The position numbers were made by a program, and so were the translations under genes. A DNA stretch of 14,329 nt from Deltaproteobacteria bacterium (GTDB lineage: Bacteria > Myxococcota_A > UBA796 > UBA2385): assembly GCA_015489145.1 (NCBI GenBank), contig WGAH01000189.1, positions 1 to 14,329 on the forward strand. Reading direction: 5' to 3'. The notes beneath the pieces are model-generated. The model saw only the letters and a list, made by a program, of their open reading frames with translations, was not told the DNA's origin and did not search any database. Below are positions 7,068 through 14,329 of the stretch, in pieces. How positions within the stretch are numbered: the stretch's first letter is position 1; every line of letters starts with the position of its first letter.

Positions 7068-7790
7068 TCAGGCCGCCTCGCCCCAGAGCTCCCGCACGGT
7101 GGCGGCCAGCGCCTCGCGCGCCCCGTCGCGCAGGGGGGGACCGTGGCCGCCGACGAGGTGGCGGAACTCCAGCCCGAGGAGCCGCCGAAAGTCGGGGGCC
7201 AGGCACCCGCGCGGCTTGTCGAAGACCCTGCGCCAGATGACCCCGACCTGCGCCGGACGGTCGAAGCCCATGATCCGGGCGCTGAGCCGCCCGAGCAGGT
7301 TGCAGCCGGTGAAGTCCGTGAAGTTCATCACGCTGTCGCAGGTGAGCAGCACGCCGCCGTCGCGTTCGAGGAGCAGCGCCGCCTCGGGGGCCTCCGGGGG
7401 CACCGCCTCGAAGCGGAAGAGGCGGGCGTCCGCGATGGGCAGGCCGTCGTCGCCGAGCACCGCGCGGGCCCGCGCCTCGGGGGGCGGCTCGACCCCGGGC
7501 AGGGTCCAGTACGTCGCGCCGGTGCGCGCCAGCCACCAGCGGTCGTCCATGCCGTGGGAGCCGATCTTGACGACGTGGCGGACGGGGCCCAGGGCCTCGA
7601 GGGCGGCGAGACCCGACTCGTCGAGGCGCACCGCGTTCAGGAGCACGAGTTCACCGGCGTCGCGGACCACCACCATCGTGCGGCTGATCGTCACGAGCGC
7701 GTTCAGGCGCACCGTGCCCCGCAGCCACCACACGTCGGTGAAGGCCGGTTCCAGCGGGCCATGGGGCAGCAGCGGGTGAAGGTCGGCCAC
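7068..7790 (-). CDS. Metallo-beta-lactamase-fold-like protein with atypical metal site (DUF4336-like)
   Basis: 240 residues from GTG 7790, which has GGAGG 4 bases ahead on the minus strand (7795-7799). Further upstream the same frame reads as non-conserved Arg/Ser-rich sequence, so the long open frame to 8393 is not used. Early strands follow MBL-fold order (TISRTMVVVR, GELVLLNAVRL). The usual HxHxDH motif is absent; at its place is KIGSHGMDD (H79, D82, D83). D152 in LTCDSV and H216 in GGHGP could supply later ligands. This partial site resembles the DUF4336 group, often annotated as hydrolase-like but without known substrate. Cytoplasmic, with no signal peptide. It is divergent from the M81 gene and convergent with the GT-C gene. 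Confidence 0.7.
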   Translation of the reverse strand: MADLHPLLPHGPLEPAFTDVWWLRGTVRLNALVTISRTMVVVRDAGELVLLNAVRLDESGLAALEALGPVRHVVKIGSHGMDDRWWLARTGATYWTLPGVEPPPEARARAVLGDDGLPIADARLFRFEAVPPEAPEAALLLERDGGVLLTCDSVMNFTDFTGCNLLGRLSARIMGFDRPAQVGVIWRRVFDKPRGCLAPDFRRLLGLEFRHLVGGHGPPLRDGAREALAATVRELWGEAA

Positions 7791-7794
7791 GGCG

Positions 7795-7799
7795 CCTCC
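7795..7799 (-). promoter_or_regulatory. Ribosome-binding site deciding the start of the MBL-like gene
   Basis: GGAGG on the minus strand, four bases ahead of GTG 7790. It supports this start over longer alternatives. Confidence 0.55.
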
Positions 7800-7868
7800 G
7801 GCGAGCGCGACGTTCCGCGCGCGGCGAGGGATTAGGTAAAAGGCTCGAACCGAGGGTAGCGCGAGGAG
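7800..7868. promoter_or_regulatory. Divergent promoter region between the MBL-like and M81 genes
   Basis: The 85-base spacer between two divergent starts contains the least GC-rich stretch nearby (around 7828-7848, ATTAGGTAAAAGG). On the minus strand this reads TTTTACCTAAT and could hold a -10-like element about 45 bases ahead of GTG 7790. No convincing -35 was found. GAGGAG at 7863-7868 serves as the ribosome-binding site of the plus-strand gene. Confidence 0.3.
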
Positions 7869-7875
7869 CACCGCC

Positions 7876-9462
7876 GTGGCGAGACGGAGACGAGCCGGGA
7901 GGGCGGGACGTCGGGGAACGCGGCGCCTGCGCGTCGCCTTCGGCCGGGTGGCCCAGGAGACGAACGCCTGCTCGCCGCTGCCGACCCGCCTCGACGACTT
8001 CCGCCGCCTGCACTGGCTCGAGGGCGAGGCGCTGCTCGCGGCCTGCCAGCCCGGTCGGCCCGAGGTCGCCGGCTTCGCCCGGCGCGCCGAGCTGTCCGGC
8101 TTCGTCGCCGCGCTGCGCCGGCACGGCGAGGGGCGGGTGGAGCCCGTGCCCCTGATCAGCGCCGGCGCCGTGCCCGGCGGCCCCCTCCGCGCCCCGACCT
8201 TCGCCGCCCTGCGCGACCGCCTGCTCGCGGCGCTCGACGCCGCGGGCCCCGTCGACGCCGTGATGCTGGCGCTGCACGGCTCCATGGCCGCGGCCGGCCA
8301 CCCCGAGGCCGACGTGGAGCTGCTCCGGGCGGTGCGGGATCGCGTGGGTCCCGACGTGCCCGTCGCCGCGACGATGGACCTCCACGCCCACATCCACCGG
8401 CGGGTCCTCGCCGAGGTCGACCTCGTCGTCGGCTACCGCACCAACCCCCACCGCGACCACTTCCGCACCGGCCTGCGCGCCGGCCGGGCGCTGCTGCGGG
8501 TGCTGCTCGACGGGGCGCGGCCGACGACGGCGTGGCGCTCGCTGCCGATGATCGTCGGCGGCGGCACCACCATCGACCTGCTGCCCCCGATGGCGCCGAT
8601 CTTCCGGCGCCTGCGCGCCCTGGACGACGAGCCCGGCATCCTGGCGGCGAGCGTGTTCGCCTGCCAGCCCTGGAGCCGGGCCCCGGAGCCGGCCTGGGCG
8701 CCGGTGGTCGTGGCCGACGCCCGCGTCCCCGGCGCGCGGGAGCGGGCCGAGGCGGCGGCCGAGGAACTCGCCGAGGCGCTGTGGGCGGCGCGCACCCTCC
8801 TGCCGCCCGAGCCCCTCGCCATCGACGCCGCCATCGAGGGCGCGCGGCGGGCGGCGGCGGCCCGGGCGCTGGGCACGGTCTGCCTCTGCGACGCCTCCGA
8901 CGCGGTGGGCGCCGGGGCGCCGGGCGAGAACACCGCCGTGCTGCGCGCGCTGCTCGAACGGGGCCGCGACATGCGGAGCTACGTGCCCCTCCGCGACCCC
9001 GAGGCCGTCGCCGCCGCCTTCGCCGCCGGCGAGGGCGGGCGCTTCGCCGGGGCGGTCGGCGGCCGCCTCGACCCGGAGACGAGCCCGCCGCTCCCGGTCG
9101 AGGGCCGGGTGCGCCGCCTGGCCCCGGCCGGCCCCTTCGGCCGCGCCGCCGTCGTCGAGCTGGGGCCCGTCGCCCTGGTCCTCACCGAGGCCCCGCCGAT
9201 GGTGAGCAAGCCGCGCTTCTTTCGCGAGCTGGGGCTCCCGATCCTCGCCGCCGGCGTGGTCGTCGTGAAGACCCTGTTCCCCTTCCGCCTCTACTTCGCC
9301 GCCTACAACCGCAAGACGATCTACGCCCGCACCCGCGGCGCCACCGACCTGCGCGCCGCCCTGTCCCGCCCGGCCGACGGCCCCGTCTGGCCCCGCGACC
9401 CGGTCGAGGACTGGCGCGAGGCCGACCGGCGCCGGCGCATCGAGGCCGACGGGGCGCGTTAG
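7876..9462 (+). CDS. M81 family metallopeptidase (MlrC/microcystinase C-like)
   Basis: 528 residues, close to the usual length of the family. GTG 7876 has GAGGAG 7 bases upstream. The N-terminal DUF1485 half starts with RVAFGRVAQETN (E28) and carries LHGSM (133-137), MDLHAH (D168, H170, H172) and TNPHRDH (H192, D194, H195). These acidic and histidine residues are the conserved candidates for zinc binding. The C-terminal MlrC_C half has DASDAVGAGAPGENT (339-353), the hallmark of that domain. The founder MlrC cleaves linearised microcystin fragments in sphingomonads, but most family members sit in organisms without that pathway and their natural substrate is unknown. No mlrA, mlrB or mlrD neighbour is present, so microcystin use should not be assumed. 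The first 17 residues are Arg-rich and could be a non-native extension. Confidence 0.9.
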   Translation: MARRRRAGRAGRRGTRRLRVAFGRVAQETNACSPLPTRLDDFRRLHWLEGEALLAACQPGRPEVAGFARRAELSGFVAALRRHGEGRVEPVPLISAGAVPGGPLRAPTFAALRDRLLAALDAAGPVDAVMLALHGSMAAAGHPEADVELLRAVRDRVGPDVPVAATMDLHAHIHRRVLAEVDLVVGYRTNPHRDHFRTGLRAGRALLRVLLDGARPTTAWRSLPMIVGGGTTIDLLPPMAPIFRRLRALDDEPGILAASVFACQPWSRAPEPAWAPVVVADARVPGARERAEAAAEELAEALWAARTLLPPEPLAIDAAIEGARRAAAARALGTVCLCDASDAVGAGAPGENTAVLRALLERGRDMRSYVPLRDPEAVAAAFAAGEGGRFAGAVGGRLDPETSPPLPVEGRVRRLAPAGPFGRAAVVELGPVALVLTEAPPMVSKPRFFRELGLPILAAGVVVVKTLFPFRLYFAAYNRKTIYARTRGATDLRAALSRPADGPVWPRDPVEDWREADRRRRIEADGAR

Positions 9463-9489
9463 CCTCCCCGCTCGACCGGGAGCGCGGCG

Positions 9490-9891
9490 GTGGACGGGCT
9501 GGGCGAGGCGATGGCGCTGGGCGCCGCGGCGGCGAGTCCATGCCACCCCTGGCCCTCTACCTGTTCGACAACACCATCGCCGCCGTGCTCCTCGCCACGA
9601 GCATCGCGCCGGCCACCTGGCGGGAGGCCGCCGCCGTCCCGGCCGCCACCGTCGGCCTCCTCGCCCTGGCGGGTCGCCGTCCCCGGCTCGGTGCTCGGCG
9701 GCTACCTGTCGATGATCCTGTGGATGGGCGGCATGAAGTTCACCCTCGTCAGCCGGGCGGCGCTCCTCAACCAGGTGAGCACCATCCTCGTCTTCGCCTT
9801 TGCTACCGTCCTCCCGCGCGAGCCCCTCACCCCGCGGCGCGGCGCCGCCATCGCCATGGCCACCGCCGGCGCCGTCCTCGTCATCGCCTGA
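9490..9891 (+). pseudogene. Remnant of a DMT/EamA transporter, C-terminal half with frameshifts
   Basis: From GTG 9490 the frame reads GLGEAMALGAAAA, like the start of the second EamA repeat, then becomes meaningless. The next membrane-like part is in another frame from about 9540 (LALYLFDNTIAAVLLATSIA, then WREAAAVPAATVGLLALAG to about 9665). The final part returns to the first frame: VLGGYLSMILWMGG, ALLNQVSTILVFAFATVL, REPLTPRRGAA and a last helix ending at TGA 9889-9891. That ending is characteristic of EamA proteins, which are about 300 residues; here only about 130 residues of it remain, abutting the M81 stop. Two compensating frame changes mean decay, or two sequencing errors in a gene that is still 5'-truncated. 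Confidence 0.65.
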
Positions 9892-9898
9892 GCCGCCC

Positions 9899-10282
9899 AT
9901 GAGCCTCCTCCTCCCGTTCCTCCTCGCCTGCGCCGGCGGCGCCGACACCGGCGGGGCCTGCGCGAGCTTTCCCGACACCGCCAGCTCCACCGCCCGCCCC
10001 CTCGACAACGGCGACGACTGCGGCACCTGGGCCGTCGAGGTCGACGGTCACGTCTACGTCAACGTCGCGGTGAGCGACCCCGCCGCCACCTGCGCCGGCG
10101 AGACCGCGGGCGCCGTGAGCCTCCCCTACGACCCGATCTTCTCCCACGCCGCCGAGGAGCCGCCCAAGTGGACCTTCGACGTGGTGGGCGACGAGCCCGG
10201 CGAGGGCTCCCTCGACGTGCGCTGCGACGACGGCACCCGCTGGTCGGGCCGCTTCGTGGTCGACCCTGCCGGAGAGGGGTAG
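9899..10282 (+). CDS. Small lipoprotein of unknown function
   Basis: 127 residues from ATG 9899, seven bases after the transporter remnant. A very short leader ends in LLAC, a good lipobox with Cys11, followed by AGGADTGG. The mature part is short, acidic and probably beta-rich (WAVEVDGHVYVNVAVSD, KWTFDVVGDEP, RWSGRFVVD), with further cysteines at about 21, 42, 62 and 104 that could form two disulfides. No known family is recognised. The following gene starts 21 bases after its stop, so they may be co-transcribed, although their products seem unrelated. The lack of a clear Shine-Dalgarno leaves the start slightly uncertain, but no other start gives a leader. Confidence 0.75.
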   Translation: MSLLLPFLLACAGGADTGGACASFPDTASSTARPLDNGDDCGTWAVEVDGHVYVNVAVSDPAATCAGETAGAVSLPYDPIFSHAAEEPPKWTFDVVGDEPGEGSLDVRCDDGTRWSGRFVVDPAGEG

Positions 10283-10293
10283 ACGGAGCCGGC

Positions 10294-10298
10294 GGAGG
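10294..10298 (+). promoter_or_regulatory. Ribosome-binding site deciding the rhodanese-ferritin start
   Basis: GGAGG at 10294-10298, five bases ahead of GTG 10304. It overlaps the alternative GTG at 10298, so 10304 is the better start. Confidence 0.6.
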
Positions 10299-10303
10299 TG
10301 GGC

Positions 10304-11095
10304 GTGAGCGCGACGATCCCCCAGTGGCGGCCGGCCGAGGCCCGCGCGTGGATGGCCGAGCACGAGCCCGAGGACTACCTGGTCCTGGACGTGCGGCAGC
10401 CGGCGGAGTTCGACCGCGGGCACCTTCCCGGCGCCCTGCTCCTCCCCCTGCCCGAGCTTCCCTTTCGCCTCGACGAGGTGCCGCGCGACCGGCGGGTGAT
10501 CACCGTCTGCCACGCGGGGATGCGCTCGATGTCCGCCGCGCTGCAGCTCCGGGCCGCCGGCTGGGACGACGTCGTCAACCTCGCCGGGGGCATCGCCGCC
10601 TGGGACGGCGCCGTGGCCTACGCGACGAGCGGCCTGGCCGAGGCCCTGTTCCGGCCCGCCGACGGCCCCGAGGCGCTGCGGGCGGCCGCCGCCGCGATGG
10701 AGCGCGCCACCGAGACCTTCTACCGGCGGGCGGCCGAGCGGCTGCGCGAGGCCGGCGACGCCCCCGCCGCCGCGCTGTTCGAGGGCCTGGCCCGCGAGGA
10801 GGCGGCCCACGCCGGCGCCCTCGACGAGACCGGCTCCGCCGGCGAAGGCGCCTTCGCCGAGGGCGGCTTCCCCCTCGCCGACCTCCTCGGCTGGCTCGCC
10901 GCCGGGCGCCCGGCCGAGGCGATCCTCGACCTCGCCCTCGCGATGGAGGCCACGGCCTTCGACCGCTACGCCCGCCTGCTGCGCGCCGAGCCCGCCCCCG
11001 AGGTCCGCGCCCTGCTCGAGCGCCTCGCCGCCGCCGAGCACCGGCACATGAACGAGCTGGCCCGCCTGCGGGAGCTGCAGGCGAGCCGGTCGTAG
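10304..11095 (+). CDS. Rhodanese-like sulfurtransferase fused to a ferritin-like/rubrerythrin-type diiron domain
   Basis: 263 residues. Residues about 5-105 are a single rhodanese domain: YLVLDVRQPAEFDRGHLPGA is the CH2A-like motif region and VCHAGMRSM holds the active-site loop, with C69 as persulfide-forming cysteine and R74 at its end. Residues about 120-260 are a four-helix ferritin-like domain with all expected diiron ligands: E133, E166/H169 in EEAAH, E215 in AMEATAFDRY, and E245/H248 in EHRH. There is no rubredoxin-type CxxC domain, so electrons would come from a separate partner. The fusion couples sulfane-sulfur transfer to a likely peroxide- or oxygen-reducing centre. Similar two-domain proteins occur in anaerobic and microaerophilic deltaproteobacteria; their role is unproven. 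No signal peptide, so cytoplasmic. Confidence 0.9.
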   Translation: MSATIPQWRPAEARAWMAEHEPEDYLVLDVRQPAEFDRGHLPGALLLPLPELPFRLDEVPRDRRVITVCHAGMRSMSAALQLRAAGWDDVVNLAGGIAAWDGAVAYATSGLAEALFRPADGPEALRAAAAAMERATETFYRRAAERLREAGDAPAAALFEGLAREEAAHAGALDETGSAGEGAFAEGGFPLADLLGWLAAGRPAEAILDLALAMEATAFDRYARLLRAEPAPEVRALLERLAAAEHRHMNELARLRELQASRS

Positions 11096-11101
11096 GCGGA
11101 T

Positions 11102-11135
11102 CGCGGGCGGGGCGGCGACGAGAAGGCCGCCCGCG
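11102..11135. terminator. GC hairpin between convergent genes
   Basis: CGCGGGCGG (11102-11110) pairs with CCGCCCGCG (11127-11135), a 9-base stem with a 16-base loop, located between two convergent stops. GATCGC (11099-11104) and GCGATC (11140-11145) could instead form an outer stem. There is no T-tract on either strand; it could act as a bidirectional terminator. Confidence 0.4.
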
Positions 11136-11143
11136 CCCGGCGA

Positions 11144-12430
11144 TCAGGCCTCGGGGTTCTCCAGGATGAGGGCGATGCCCTGCCCGCCGCCGATGCACAT
11201 CGAGACGAGGCCGTAGCGCTCGCCCTTGCGCCGCAGGGCGTAGGCGCAGGTGAGGGTGAGGATCGCGCCGGTGGCCCCGAGGGGGTGGCCCAGGGCGATG
11301 GCGTTGCCCATCGGGTTGACCTTGTCCGGGTCGATGCCCATCTTCTCCCAGTCGCGGATCACGGCGAGGGCCTGGGGGGCGAAGGCCTCGTTCAGCTCGA
11401 CGTGGTCGATCTGGTCGCCCCGCAGCCCGGCCACCTTGAGCGCCTTCTCGGTGGCCGGCACCGGGCACCAGCCCATGATCTTCGGGTCGCAGCCGGCGAC
11501 GGCCATGCCGACGAGGCGGGCCAGCGGCCGGGCGCCGGCGGCGCGGGCGTCGGACTCGCGGGCGAGGACCATCGCGGCGGCGCCGTCCACCACGGCGCTG
11601 GCGTTGCCGGCGGTGATGACCCCGCCGGCCTCGAAGGCCGGGCGCAGTCGGGCCATGCGGGCCATGCTCACGTCGTCCATGATGTGCGTGTCGTAGCGCA
11701 CCTCGACCGGCGGCTTCGCGCCGTCGAGCTTCACGCTCACCGGCTCGATCTCCTCGTCGAACCAGCCGGCGTCGCGGGCCTTCTTCGCCAGGGTGTGCGA
11801 GCGGTAGCCGAAGGCGTCGCACTCCTCGCGGGTGATGCCGTAGCGGCGGCCGAGCTCCTCGGCGGTGTTCGCCATCGCCATGCCCGCGGAGGGGTCGTAG
11901 AGGCTCATCAGGAGCATGTCCTGGAGGTGGACCCCCTTGGGAAGGGCGTGGGGATCGATGGGGCCGTACTTGTGCACCGCCGCGCCGACCTTCTTGCCCC
12001 GGTACTGGTAGAGGCAGAAGGGGTACTGCATCGACTCGGCGCCGCCGACGACGAGGAAGGGCCGGTCGGGGTCGAAGCGCACGCCGGCGAGGATCATCTC
12101 GGCGCCCACGCTCACCGCCTCGGCGCCGCTGCCGCAGATGCGCGCCACCGTGAGCGCCGGCACCGTCTCGGGCAGGCCGGCGCGCCAGGCCATGCCCCGG
12201 GCGGCGTAGATGCTGTCGCGGTGGCTGTGCTGGGCCATGCCCATCACGACGTGGCCGATGCGCTCGGCGTCGACGGGGGTGTGCTCGAGGGTGGCGCGAA
12301 TCGCCATGCCGCCGAGCTGGGTGGTGGAGAAGCGCGAGAACAGGCCCGGCTTCTTGTTGTCGACGAGGATGTCGGCCCGGGGGAGCCGCCGGGCGCCGTC
12401 GAGGATGACGATGGGGGTGTCCTGGAGCAT
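11144..12430 (-). CDS. Thiolase family protein (acetyl-CoA acyltransferase)
   Basis: 428 residues from ATG 12430, with AGGAGG on the minus strand 5 bases upstream. The thiolase catalytic set is complete: nucleophile C99 in VARICGSGAEAV, NEAFA (N347-F350), H382 in GHPLGATGA and C412 in CIGGGQG. The enzyme cleaves 3-ketoacyl-CoA with CoA to acetyl-CoA and a shortened acyl-CoA, in the cytoplasm. It is longer than the usual 390-400 residues, like the FadI/trifunctional beta-subunit type, with a loop at about 135-180 (MQYPFCLYQYRGKK onward) that in that type contacts the partner subunit or membrane. Its start is 9 bases downstream of the HAD-ECH stop, so the two are an operon and probably work as a complex. 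A degradative role is more likely than a biosynthetic one. Confidence 0.93.
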   Translation of the reverse strand: MLQDTPIVILDGARRLPRADILVDNKKPGLFSRFSTTQLGGMAIRATLEHTPVDAERIGHVVMGMAQHSHRDSIYAARGMAWRAGLPETVPALTVARICGSGAEAVSVGAEMILAGVRFDPDRPFLVVGGAESMQYPFCLYQYRGKKVGAAVHKYGPIDPHALPKGVHLQDMLLMSLYDPSAGMAMANTAEELGRRYGITREECDAFGYRSHTLAKKARDAGWFDEEIEPVSVKLDGAKPPVEVRYDTHIMDDVSMARMARLRPAFEAGGVITAGNASAVVDGAAAMVLARESDARAAGARPLARLVGMAVAGCDPKIMGWCPVPATEKALKVAGLRGDQIDHVELNEAFAPQALAVIRDWEKMGIDPDKVNPMGNAIALGHPLGATGAILTLTCAYALRRKGERYGLVSMCIGGGQGIALILENPEA

Positions 12431-12439
12431 GTGGGCCTC

Positions 12440-14329
<1,890 letters not shown>

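Noticed and set aside
7651..10026. 791-codon minus-strand open frame opposite the M81 gene
   Set aside because: No domain-like sequence; it is antisense to the M81 metallopeptidase, whose motifs are unmistakable.

Overview
The window is very GC-rich DNA (G or C at nearly every third codon position) from a bacterium that carries many lipoprotein and exported-protein genes beside aerobic fatty-acid oxidation genes. Short lipoproteins, a rhodanese-ferritin fusion and a trifunctional-type beta-oxidation pair suggest a myxobacterium-like or other deltaproteobacterial lineage. This is an inference from style; no marker gene is present.

Layout. (1) Bases 1-2085, minus strand: a large polytopic membrane protein, probably of the GT-C glycosyltransferase-like type, with an unusual extra N-terminal region. 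It runs off the left edge through an 88-base perfect inverted repeat that probably marks a fold-back assembly or read artefact. (2) Bases 2302-6926, plus strand: a tightly packed run of envelope genes. It holds a lipoprotein with a Gly/Met/Gln-rich repetitive tail, a secreted beta-rich protein, a possible small membrane ORF in frame with it across one TAG, two lipoproteins sharing a paired-cysteine repeat, and a second GT-C-like membrane protein. Several genes overlap by 4 bases or are 2 bases apart, so they are probably co-transcribed and translationally coupled. (3) Bases 7068-7790, minus: a degenerate metallo-beta-lactamase-fold protein, divergent from (4) bases 7876-9462, plus: an M81/MlrC-family metallopeptidase. 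(5) Bases 9490-9891: a frameshifted remnant of a DMT/EamA transporter. (6) Bases 9899-11095, plus: a small lipoprotein and a rhodanese plus ferritin-like fusion. (7) Bases 11144-14329, minus: a beta-oxidation operon with a HAD-ECH bifunctional enzyme (5' end outside the window) followed 9 bases later by a thiolase.

The best candidate for something undescribed is the 2302-6926 envelope operon. No member has a function I can name with certainty, and two members share a regular C-x(9-11)-C helical-repeat pattern on the outside of a membrane. The beta-oxidation pair is conventional: hydration, dehydrogenation and thiolysis of acyl-CoA are covered by two coupled genes. No tRNA, rRNA, CRISPR array, insertion sequence or origin was seen.
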